A stretch of DNA of 5,081 bases from Candidatus Bathyarchaeota archaeon (GTDB taxonomy: Archaea > Thermoproteota > Bathyarchaeia > Bathyarchaeales > Bathyarchaeaceae): assembly GCA_003662715.1 (NCBI GenBank), contig QMYO01000163.1:1-5081 (forward strand). The letters are read 5' to 3'. Each line of letters starts with the position of its first letter. Within the stretch, counting starts at the first letter, position 1. Shown piece by piece: positions 1 through 4,646 of the stretch. Below the pieces are notes generated by a model that saw nothing but the letters and a program-made list of their open reading frames with translations, searched no databases and had not been told where the DNA came from. A program made the translations under genes and the position numbers.

Positions 1-416
1 CTCTAGACGAAAGGCTTTGGGCATCTTTAAAGTTTGGAGGGTATCTGGCAAAGCAAATCTTGCCTTGGTTCCTTGTAGGCCTCGTTTCTGTTAGCTACGT
101 CGAAGCATACCTGCCAGAAGACATAGTCCGCACCTACTTAACTGGCATCGGAGGAGTATTACTCGCTTCGGTTATAGGCGGACCCATATACACACCTACC
201 CTTGTCGAGATCGTTCTCGGTAAAGGATTCTGGGACATGGGCATGTCAAAGGGAGCACTGCTAACCTGGCTTATGGGGCAACCAATCGATGTTGCCAATG
301 GACTAGCGGTCTCAAGGATAACACGTTGGAAAGTGGTCATAACATATTTTTTCATAGGCTGGGCAGGTAGCGTGATCTTTGGGTTAGCCTATGGAATATT
401 AAGCGGAAGTTTATAG
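1..416 (+). CDS. UPF0718/ArsP-like membrane permease, C-terminal part (5' end outside window)
   Basis: The reading frame is open from the first complete codon at base 3 to TAG at 414-416, giving about 137 residues of a protein that starts before the window. TTG at 60 is an internal Leu codon, because the frame continues upstream with protein-like sequence (LDERLWASLKFGGYLAKQI). Four hydrophobic segments are visible, roughly at window-protein residues 20-38, 46-72, 84-102 and 110-132. The segment with GGPIYTPTLVEI followed by a Gly/Pro-rich LTWLMGQP loop resembles the second half of the DUF318/ArsP_1 permease family (YraQ-like, about 8 membrane helices). Family members are integral membrane proteins; a few export organoarsenicals, but most have no known substrate, so arsenic transport should not be assumed. 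The C-terminus is short and hydrophobic (YGILSGSL). Nothing in the window shows an operon partner, since the next gene is 246 bases away behind its own TATA box. Confidence 0.7.
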   Translation, partial: LDERLWASLKFGGYLAKQILPWFLVGLVSVSYVEAYLPEDIVRTYLTGIGGVLLASVIGGPIYTPTLVEIVLGKGFWDMGMSKGALLTWLMGQPIDVANGLAVSRITRWKVVITYFFIGWAGSVIFGLAYGILSGSL

Positions 417-662
417 AAATGGAGAATAAGCAACATGAACTTGAAAAATGTAGAAGTTTCGGCGTATACATACTCTAGATGGACACGATGTGTCTGCGGC
501 TATGGATAAAAGATCTAACAAGAACTGAGGATGTTCTAGATGCGAAGACAGAACCTTACACGTCAAGGGCTTGGCATAGGGCATTATAGAAGGCATGACT
601 GGGAGGGAGGCCCTTTATAAAAATCGTTCGGAACCGCAACAAACTCGGAGTGGTTTAGGCAA
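417..662 (+). other. Intergenic gap after the permease; possible decayed short ORF
   Basis: No intact gene is visible. One frame carries two short open stretches separated by a single TAG: 419-478 (19 codons) and 479-589 (36 codons, ending in YTSRAWHRAL). They start 2 bases after the permease stop. The second stretch looks somewhat protein-like, with a charged helix-like pattern, so a decayed gene is possible but unproven. The 8-mer TCTAGATG occurs at 474-481 and 535-542. The right end holds the promoter for the ferredoxin unit. Confidence 0.3.
614..622 (+). promoter_or_regulatory. TATA box for the ferredoxin unit
   Basis: TTTATAAAA lies 41 bases upstream of the ATG at 663 and directly follows a G-rich stretch (GGGAGGGAGGCCC). 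With the usual archaeal spacing of about 25 bases, transcription would start near 640-645 and leave a leader of about 20 bases. That leader includes GGAGTGG at 647-653, a good SD match 9 bases before the ATG. Together they fix the start of the ferredoxin gene. The transcription start is inferred from spacing only. Confidence 0.6.
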
Positions 663-1028
663 ATGACAGACCGTTGTGTTGTATGGTACCCGACGATTTT
701 TCCTGATCGTTGCGATGGATGCGAGAAACTTGAAGCACCACGTTGTGTACAGTTCTGTCCAAACGAAGTTTTTGAAATAAGGGATGGAAAAGCTGTAGTC
801 GCTCATCCTTATAAATGCGTTTACAGATGCACTGCATGTGAACCACTTTGCCCCCGGAAAGCTATAAGTTTTCCAAAAAGAGGAACAGCTTTCGCAAAGG
901 TTAAACCGAAGGATAAAGGGTTACTTCGTAAGGTTGTTTGTGTAAAATGTGGAAAGGCTTTCTGGACGAACAGGGAGATTGATATATGTATAGACTGTGA
1001 AAGCAAGCAAAACCGGCGTGGGATATGA
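663..1028 (+). CDS. 2x[4Fe-4S] ferredoxin with C-terminal zinc-ribbon-like knuckle
   Basis: This 121-residue soluble protein is a likely cytoplasmic electron carrier or an electron-transfer subunit of an unidentified oxidoreductase. Eight cysteines form two [4Fe-4S] sites. Site one is C17-x2-C20-x7-C28-x3-C32-Pro, which is wider than the classic CxxCxxCxxxCP. Site two is C52-x3-C56-x2-C59-x3-C63-Pro. The C-terminal tail has C93-x2-C96 and C109-x2-C112, a rubredoxin/zinc-ribbon-like pair that probably binds one metal ion. C5 is an extra cysteine near the N-terminus (RCVVWYPTIFP). No signal peptide or membrane helix is present. The ATG at 663 is supported by an SD (GGAGTGG, 9 bases away) and a TATA box. 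The stop TGA at 1026-1028 is followed immediately, in the same frame, by the TTG of the next gene, so the two are almost certainly co-transcribed. The cluster assignment is read directly from the cysteines; the electron donor and acceptor are unknown. Confidence 0.85.
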   Translation: MTDRCVVWYPTIFPDRCDGCEKLEAPRCVQFCPNEVFEIRDGKAVVAHPYKCVYRCTACEPLCPRKAISFPKRGTAFAKVKPKDKGLLRKVVCVKCGKAFWTNREIDICIDCESKQNRRGI

Positions 1029-1361
1029 TTGAGTGGCAGAGTAGAGCGTGTTCGTTCATGGATTAGTTTCAAAGAATTATTAACGAAGTTGCAGCCAGAA
1101 GAAATTTATTATGCACAAGGAAATGCGCCTCTATCAAGACCTCCAGTAGAACTGAGACTTACTTTTGTCGCCGGAGATGTACAATATATATTTATTGATA
1201 CCGGTCAAGGTGATAGGCTTAGACGTACCGGAATCCCTGTTAATGTAGACAAATACGGAAATTTCTATATTAAAGAGGAAGAAGTTAAGAAGTTTATCTA
1301 CAACCAATTAGAAAGAACAGACATCAAAATACGATCCTTTGAACTCATGGGAGGCTACTAA
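1029..1361 (+). CDS. Conserved-looking hypothetical protein, 110 residues, coupled to the ferredoxin
   Basis: I do not recognise this family. The protein is soluble-looking with mixed alpha/beta character: a predicted N-terminal helix (SFKELLTKLQPEEIYYAQ, about residues 13-30), beta-like stretches (VELRLTFVAGDVQYIFIDTG, about 40-59), an IPVNVDKYGNFYI segment (about 69-81) and a charged C-terminal helix (EEEVKKFIYNQLERT, about 83-97). It contains no cysteine, so it does not itself carry a cluster through Cys ligands. The start is TTG at 1029, directly abutting the ferredoxin TGA with no spacer. The upstream GTGGGAT (1018-1024) is only a weak SD, which suggests translational coupling or reinitiation. 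An ATG overlapping the TGA at 1025 is in another frame and does not lead into this protein. Zero spacing to the ferredoxin suggests a partner or accessory role, which is inference. Confidence 0.7.
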   Translation: MSGRVERVRSWISFKELLTKLQPEEIYYAQGNAPLSRPPVELRLTFVAGDVQYIFIDTGQGDRLRRTGIPVNVDKYGNFYIKEEEVKKFIYNQLERTDIKIRSFELMGGY

Positions 1362-1365
1362 AACT

Positions 1366-1542
1366 ATGGAACACAGTTTTCTAGAAGTTCATCTTAACTT
1401 GCGCCCGCCTATGTGCGCGCAAAAGACTAGTGCATGTGTATGCTCACAAGAATCTCTGCTAAGTTCAAGGACTACATTAAATAACACAGTGTCGACACAA
1501 AAAAGGGGGTTTTGCGGGGGACATCTCCACTCAACTTCATAA
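1366..1542 (+). CDS. Doubtful small ORF, 58 residues, Cys-containing
   Basis: An ATG at 1366 lies 4 bases after the stop of the 110-residue gene and 11 bases after a perfect GGAGG (1350-1354). It opens a 58-codon frame to TAA at 1540-1542. The product has four cysteines (a CxC at residues 24-26, plus C17 and C49) but no motif I recognise, and the second half is Ser/Thr-rich and low in hydrophobic core. The frame contains a GC-rich hairpin (1399-1422) and a 10-base palindrome (1489-1498), which fits noncoding DNA as well. The position and SD favour a third operon gene; the composition argues against it. Confidence 0.22.
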   Translation: MEHSFLEVHLNLRPPMCAQKTSACVCSQESLLSSRTTLNNTVSTQKRGFCGGHLHSTS

Positions 1543-1664
1543 TAAACTTTACTTATACATTTTCCACATTACCACATAATTTTAGTCTATTTTCGCTTTG
1601 AAGAGCAGCATATTCTCAGTGTTGCGCAGTTACTAGCTTTTTCTCCTTTTGTTCAACAATAAAA

Positions 1665-1707
1665 ATTCCCTTTTGTCTGACAAAACTACTAGAAAAAAGA
1701 AGGGAAT
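1665..1707 (+). repeat. Nested inverted repeats upstream of rps12
   Basis: ATTCCCTT (1665-1672) is perfectly repeated inverted as AAGGGAAT (1700-1707). Overlapping its left arm is a second dyad, TTTTGTC (1671-1677) and GACAAAA (1679-1685), around a single T. The two stems share bases 1671-1672, so a full version of each cannot form at once, although a shortened outer stem can enclose the inner one. The element ends 123 bases before the rps12 ATG. It may be a terminator-like or regulatory structure; the sequence does not say which. Confidence 0.45.
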
Positions 1708-1783
1708 CACGGGAGATTTCTCAACGCTAGATTTAGTCTATAGCTGAACCGACACTAAAAGAGACAAACTTAAAGTGCGCAAC

Positions 1784-1792
1784 TTAAATATT
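1784..1792 (+). promoter_or_regulatory. TATA-like element for rps12
   Basis: TTAAATATT lies 38 bases before the rps12 ATG. Archaeal spacing would put the transcript start near 1812-1818, giving a short leader that may contain the GAGG SD at 1816-1819, 11 bases from the ATG. It is a weaker match than the boxes at 614 or 3807. Confidence 0.4.
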
Positions 1793-1830
1793 AGACTTGT
1801 TGAATAGCATAGCCAGAGGAATTAAAAACC

Positions 1831-2271
1831 ATGGGGTCAAAGTCACCGAAAGGCGAATTCGCAGCGAGAAAACTACTGGCAAAAAGGAAAAAACTTAGAT
1901 GGCACGATATTTATTATAAGCGCCGAACGTTGAGATTGGATGTGAAGTCTGACCCGCTAATGGGTGCACCCATGGCTCGCGGAATCGTTCTGGAAAAAGT
2001 TGGAGTGGAAAGCAAGCAGCCCAACAGTGCAATTCGAAAATGCGTGAGAACCCAACTCATCAAAAATGGCAAACTCATCACGGCTTTTCTTCCTGGCGAC
2101 GGCGCCCTTAACGTTGTGGATGAACATGATGAAGTAATCGTGGAAGGAATCGGAGGCTCTCGTGGAAGGAGCATGGGCGACATCCCAGGCGTTCGCTGGA
2201 AGGTAATCACCGTGAACGGAGTTTCCCTTAAAGAATTAGTGTACGGCAGAAAAGAAAAACCGATGCGCTAA
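1831..2271 (+). CDS. rps12: 30S ribosomal protein S12 (archaeal S12p, uS12)
   Basis: This 146-residue protein is full length for archaeal S12 and belongs to the decoding centre of the small subunit, where uS12 helps monitor codon-anticodon pairing. The family signature [10 protein letters not shown] is at residues 62-71. [17 protein letters not shown] (86-102) and [10 protein letters not shown] (116-125) are the other conserved blocks. The N-terminus (residues 1-40) is strongly basic, with [17 protein letters not shown], as expected for the rRNA-binding extension of archaeal and eukaryotic homologues. The ATG at 1831 is preceded by GAGG at 1816-1819. The TAA is followed 10 bases later by a T8 tract, so transcription probably ends there rather than running on to rps7. 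In many archaea rps12 is directly followed by rps7 and an EF-2 gene; here rps7 starts 1,681 bases further on. Confidence 0.97.
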   Translation: MGSKSPKGEFAARKLLAKRKKLRWHDIYYKRRTLRLDVKSDPLMGAPMARGIVLEKVGVESKQPNSAIRKCVRTQLIKNGKLITAFLPGDGALNVVDEHDEVIVEGIGGSRGRSMGDIPGVRWKVITVNGVSLKELVYGRKEKPMR

Positions 2272-2280
2272 ACGCTAATA

Positions 2281-2288
2281 TTTTTTTT
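2281..2288 (+). terminator. T-tract terminator after rps12
   Basis: Eight consecutive T residues begin 10 bases after the rps12 stop, with no clear hairpin before them. This is the usual form of intrinsic termination by archaeal RNA polymerase, and it agrees with rps12 being a separate unit from the following gene. Confidence 0.55.
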
Positions 2289-2420
2289 CAATTACGATTC
2301 CCAAAAGATTTTCTTACCTTCAACGAGGAACCTATGAGTTGATGTAACATAAGCCACACGTGCACTGCTGGCAATTTTGCTTAAATCTAAGACTATTATT
2401 CAGATTTTGAATTCAGAAGC

Positions 2421-2435
2421 CTCAAATATTTTGAG
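2421..2435 (+). promoter_or_regulatory. Palindrome overlapping a TATA-like element before the MEDS gene
   Basis: CTCAAA-TAT-TTTGAG is a perfect 6-base inverted repeat with a 3-base centre. Its core AAATATTTT could serve as a TATA box for transcription starting near 2450-2455, about 10 bases before the ATG at 2465. A dyad over the TATA box is a common place for an archaeal repressor to act, but no regulator is identified. A second TATA-like site, TTTATAGC, is at 2438-2445. Confidence 0.35.
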
Positions 2436-2464
2436 AATTTATAGCGTTAAACGAAGGGTTCCAG

Positions 2465-2569
2465 ATGCCTAATTGGTCGATTGTAAATTCTCTACGGCAA
2501 AAGTTGAAACGTTCTGGTCCATTTGAAGGTTTAGGAGCCAATTTCGGTTTTGACCTTAGGGAAGGTTAA
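2465..2569 (+). pseudogene. Cut-off N-terminal segment of the MEDS gene
   Basis: An ATG at 2465, six bases after GAAGGG (2453-2458), opens a 34-codon frame (MPNWSIVNSLRQKLKRSGPF, ending GFDLREG) that stops at TAA 2567-2569. The following codons, in the same frame and without a start codon, read EIVLVYTPA and run straight into the Met at 2597. EIVLVYT is the expected first beta strand of a MEDS domain, so the sequence on both sides of the TAA appears to belong to one protein of about 417 residues. The segment is therefore best read as the original N-terminus, disconnected by a nonsense change or by a sequencing or assembly error. I place it as part of the same gene as 2597-3718, not as an independent small protein. 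Confidence 0.6.
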
Positions 2570-2596
2570 GAAATTGTCTTAGTATATACCCCTGCA

Positions 2597-3718
2597 ATGG
2601 ACAAAATGAAGTTTTTCTCAGCATTCATACGTACGGGTCTTGAGAATGGCGACGCAGTATTTTATACTTATCCAGACGAGGAAAGTGAAACTGTTAGAGC
2701 TAAACTTAGGGAATATGGAATTAATGTGGAAAAATATGAAAAAAATGGCGCTTTGAGCCTAGAAACCCTAACTGAATGTTTCATGTCAAATGGCAAATTT
2801 GACTTCATAAAGAGCGTACATGACAGCCTCAACTGGTGGACATGGGCGAAGAGAAAAGGATACAAACATGCAAGAGGCATTGAAGACCTTGGAGACCTTT
2901 CTTTTTTCGGCGAGCAATGGTCAAGGTACGTCGTAGAGTATTGGCAAAATCCTGAGTGGGATGACCTCGAGGCCTCGGAATGGGTAAGGTCTGAAGAATC
3001 GCTAGGAGTAGTCTACGACCCTTTCCTCAAGGAAATCACTGCGATTAATGTAGAACACATGTCAGAGGCACAAATTGCTGAACTCTTCAGAACCTTAACC
3101 GGAAAAGGCGTTACTCCCGGATACGCGTGGATTAACCTCATTGAAAACATGGAGTTATTCTCGAGGGCAATAGGTTTTACTCATAGACAGTTGGTTGGCC
3201 GTAAGATTCTGCTGGAATTTAATCCAACCTCTGACTACGAGAAGATTGTTGACCGTTTGGCGAAGGAGGCCATGGCTAATGTTGAGCCCATATTCATTTT
3301 CACTTATAATACAAGCCCGATTCATCAGTATTTGGCTGAGCAGCCAATAATCAGGTTTTTCCTAACCTCCCTTTCAACGTCCATTCCGAAATCAACCTCT
3401 AAAAACACGGTGCTCCTACCTGCTAAGAACACACCTTTAATTTTGGATGCTATTAGCAGGATACTGGAAACTTATGAGAGCACCAACGTCTGTTTTGTCT
3501 TCGACATTCTATCCGAACTTTTGATGACAACAACACTAGAGAGCACTTTCACCTTTATGCATCATGCATTGGATATGTTGTCATCAGAAAAAACAACCAG
3601 TCTCTTTCTACTTAACGCAAGTGCTCATGATGATAAAGTGGTTTCTCGTCTAAGGAGCTTTTTCAGCGACCAACTAATCTATGATAGTAATGGTTTGAAG
3701 GTTGTGAAAATTTCTTAA
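2597..3718 (+). CDS. MEDS-domain sensor protein with degenerate RecA/KaiC-like C-terminal domain (N-terminus probably truncated)
   Basis: 373 residues are readable from ATG 2597 to TAA 3716-3718. The first part, residues 1 to about 175, fits the MEDS sensory domain (the DcmR-type domain of methanogens and methylotrophs): FIRTGLENGDAVFYTYPDEE (10-29), a GINVEKYEKNGAL strand-turn (41-53), an ARGIEDLGDLSFF segment (92-104) and a LGVVYDPFL strand (136-144). The second part, about 201-373, begins GRKILLEFNP and looks like a RecA/KaiC-type fold. However, the Walker A position (about 233-241, FIFTYNTSP) has no GxxxxGKT, while VCFVFD (298-303) sits where a Walker B strand would be, so ATP hydrolysis is doubtful. 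It is probably a cytoplasmic signalling protein with unknown ligand and output. No SD precedes ATG 2597 and the first MEDS beta strand is encoded upstream of it, so the intact gene likely began at 2465 and is interrupted by TAA 2567-2569. Whether a shortened protein is made is unknown. It sits between rps12 and rps7. Confidence 0.72.
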   Translation: MDKMKFFSAFIRTGLENGDAVFYTYPDEESETVRAKLREYGINVEKYEKNGALSLETLTECFMSNGKFDFIKSVHDSLNWWTWAKRKGYKHARGIEDLGDLSFFGEQWSRYVVEYWQNPEWDDLEASEWVRSEESLGVVYDPFLKEITAINVEHMSEAQIAELFRTLTGKGVTPGYAWINLIENMELFSRAIGFTHRQLVGRKILLEFNPTSDYEKIVDRLAKEAMANVEPIFIFTYNTSPIHQYLAEQPIIRFFLTSLSTSIPKSTSKNTVLLPAKNTPLILDAISRILETYESTNVCFVFDILSELLMTTTLESTFTFMHHALDMLSSEKTTSLFLLNASAHDDKVVSRLRSFFSDQLIYDSNGLKVVKIS

Positions 3719-3785
3719 TGGCATCTTCCTGATTACTTCCAGCAAAATAATTCCTAAAAATCTTTTCAAGCATTTCTGCACTCAT
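3663..3785 (-). CDS. Doubtful small minus-strand ORF, 40 residues
   Basis: Reading leftward, ATG at 3785-3783 opens 40 codons to TGA at 3665-3663, overlapping the last 56 bases of the MEDS gene. The first half (MSAEMLEKIFRNYFAGSNQE) looks like an amphipathic helix; the second half is antisense to the MEDS C-terminus and looks like chance sequence. On the minus strand, TTTATATAAAG (3808-3818) lies 23-33 bases before its ATG and could act as a TATA box. It is a weak candidate, kept because position, start and promoter agree. Confidence 0.18.
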   Translation of the reverse strand: MSAEMLEKIFRNYFAGSNQEDAIKKFSQPSNHYYHRLVGR

Positions 3786-3806
3786 CACATTCTCATAATT
3801 CTACTT

Positions 3807-3818
3807 CTTTATATAAAT
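3807..3818 (+). promoter_or_regulatory. Strong, nearly symmetric TATA box between the MEDS gene and rps7
   Basis: CTTTATATAAAT is one of the best TATA matches in the window and reads well on both strands. For rps7 it would give a transcript starting near 3840 and a leader of over 100 bases. It could equally serve a minus-strand transcript. Confidence 0.45.
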
Positions 3819-3915
3819 GAAGAAGAGCTTGCTGAGGAATTCAATGGATATGTTTATTATGCCCTACATAGCGCTAAACATTAGGATGCAGGAACTGTTA
3901 TGTTTTCAACAATAA

Positions 3916-3924
3916 TTTTAAATA
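3916..3924 (+). promoter_or_regulatory. Proximal TATA-like element for rps7
   Basis: TTTTAAATA ends 29 bases before the GTG at 3953. The expected transcript start is about 3945-3950, so the mRNA would be leaderless or nearly so if GTG 3953 is used. This site is better placed for rps7 than the one at 3807. Confidence 0.5.
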
Positions 3925-3952
3925 GGGGCGGACTAACCCAAAAGGCTGTTAG

Positions 3953-4537
3953 GTGGCGCGTTTGAGCAAGAAACCAGAGACCAAACTATTCGGAAAATGG
4001 AGTTTCGAAGGAATCGAAGTGGAAAACCCTGGACTGAAACGATACATCTCCCTTAAGCCAATTCATATTCCTCACAGCATGGGACGCCATGAACACGGAA
4101 GATTCCACAAAGCCAACGTCAACATCGTAGAGAGACTTGTGAATAATCTGATGCGACCAGGAAGCAGCGCAGGAAAGAAAGCGAGAGCCATAAACCTCGT
4201 TCGAAACGCCTTTGAAATTATTCACCTCCGAACAGGACAAAACCCCATACAAGTGCTCGTAAAAGCGATTGAAAACTCAGCGCCATGTGAAGACACCACC
4301 AGAATCAGCTACGGAGGCGTTGTGTACCATCTAGCCGTAGACATCTCACCTTTAAGACGCGTAGACCTAGCACTACGTTTCCTCTCTGAAGGAGCAAGAA
4401 AAGCAGCGTTCGGCAACCCCCGCTCCCTAGAAGAATGCCTAGCAGAAGAATTAATTTTAGCAGCAAACCATGACACGAAATGCAAAGCCATACAGAAGCG
4501 CCATGAAATGGAAAGAGTGGCACGGGCATCCCGTTAA
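3953..4537 (+). CDS. rps7: 30S ribosomal protein S7 (archaeal S7p, uS7)
   Basis: This 194-residue protein is close to the normal length of archaeal S7, which nucleates folding of the 16S rRNA 3' major domain and forms part of the E/P-site head of the 30S subunit. Conserved blocks are HSMGRHEHGRFHKANVNIVE (41-60), NLMRPG..AGKK (65-76), NPIQVLVKAIENSAPCEDTT (97-116), VVYHLAVDISPLRRVDLALR (123-142) and the C-terminal EELILAANHDTKCKAIQKRH (165-184) followed by EMERVARASR. The start is uncertain. GTG 3953 directly follows an in-frame TAG, so it is the farthest upstream start possible. TTG 3962 would remove three residues and has AGGTGG (3951-3956) 5 bases before it as an SD. GTG fits a leaderless message from the TATA-like box at 3916. 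The gene is separated from rps12 by the MEDS gene, and no EF-2 gene follows; a nucleotidyltransferase does instead. Confidence 0.96.
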   Translation: MARLSKKPETKLFGKWSFEGIEVENPGLKRYISLKPIHIPHSMGRHEHGRFHKANVNIVERLVNNLMRPGSSAGKKARAINLVRNAFEIIHLRTGQNPIQVLVKAIENSAPCEDTTRISYGGVVYHLAVDISPLRRVDLALRFLSEGARKAAFGNPRSLEECLAEELILAANHDTKCKAIQKRHEMERVARASR

Positions 4538-4562
4538 AACATCTCATAAAAAAGATTTGTTC

Positions 4563-4572
4563 GCCCTAGGGC
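4563..4572 (+). repeat. 10-base palindrome after rps7
   Basis: GCCCTAGGGC is perfectly self-complementary and GC-rich within an AT-rich gap, 25 bases after the rps7 stop. It has no loop, so an RNA hairpin is poor; a protein-binding site or chance are the alternatives. The region 4538-4646 also has a TATA-like CCTATAAGC (4585-4593) suited to the next gene. Confidence 0.25.
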
Positions 4573-4646
4573 AGAAATAGGTTTCCTATAAGCTTTTTAG
4601 AAAATAATTCAGTAATAACGTAACTGCCAAGAAGGGATGAATCTAG

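Larger units (their letters stand above)
1543..1830 (+). other. Long upstream region of rps12, no gene seen
   Basis: No coding frame stands out on either strand. If the 58-codon ORF before it is not real, the gene-free stretch begins at 1362 and spans 469 bases. It contains pyrimidine-rich runs (for example 1638-1650, CTTTTTCTCCTTT), which could end transcription of the ferredoxin unit in the archaeal T-tract manner. It also holds the nested inverted repeat at 1665-1707 and the presumed rps12 promoter. Such a long leader region is more than a simple archaeal promoter needs. Confidence 0.5.
3719..3952 (+). other. Intergenic region between the MEDS gene and rps7
   Basis: The 234 bases hold two TATA-like elements and no convincing gene on the + strand. 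Two short + strand frames exist: ATG 3817-3915 (32 codons), and a frame without a start codon ending in TAG that reads NEEELAEEFNGYVYYALHSA. A minus-strand frame starts at 3785 and is listed as a separate entry. Confidence 0.4.

Noticed and set aside
615..846. Two overlapping minus-strand frames of 63 codons
   Set aside because: They overlap the promoter and start of the ferredoxin gene, and neither shows a motif or SD.
821..1072. Minus-strand frame of 83 codons across the ferredoxin gene
   Set aside because: It is fully antisense to a gene with clear cluster motifs and reads as chance sequence.
1399..1422. GC-rich hairpin TTGCGC/GCGCAA with a 12-base loop
   Set aside because: The stem is only 6 bases and no T tract follows, so it does not make a terminator call.
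1489..1498. 10-base palindrome GTGTCGACAC
   Set aside because: A single short palindrome with no second copy or promoter context; chance is sufficient.
1914..2210. Minus-strand frame of 98 codons inside rps12
   Set aside because: It is antisense to unmistakable S12 sequence; long shadow frames are common opposite basic ribosomal genes.
3817..3915. 32-codon + strand ORF starting MKKSLLRNSM
   Set aside because: Its ATG overlaps the TATA box at 3807-3818, leaving no room for a transcript start upstream, and no motif is seen.
4305..4547. Minus-strand frames of 80 and 60 codons inside rps7
   Set aside because: Both are antisense to conserved S7 and have Leu/Gly-rich, low-information products.
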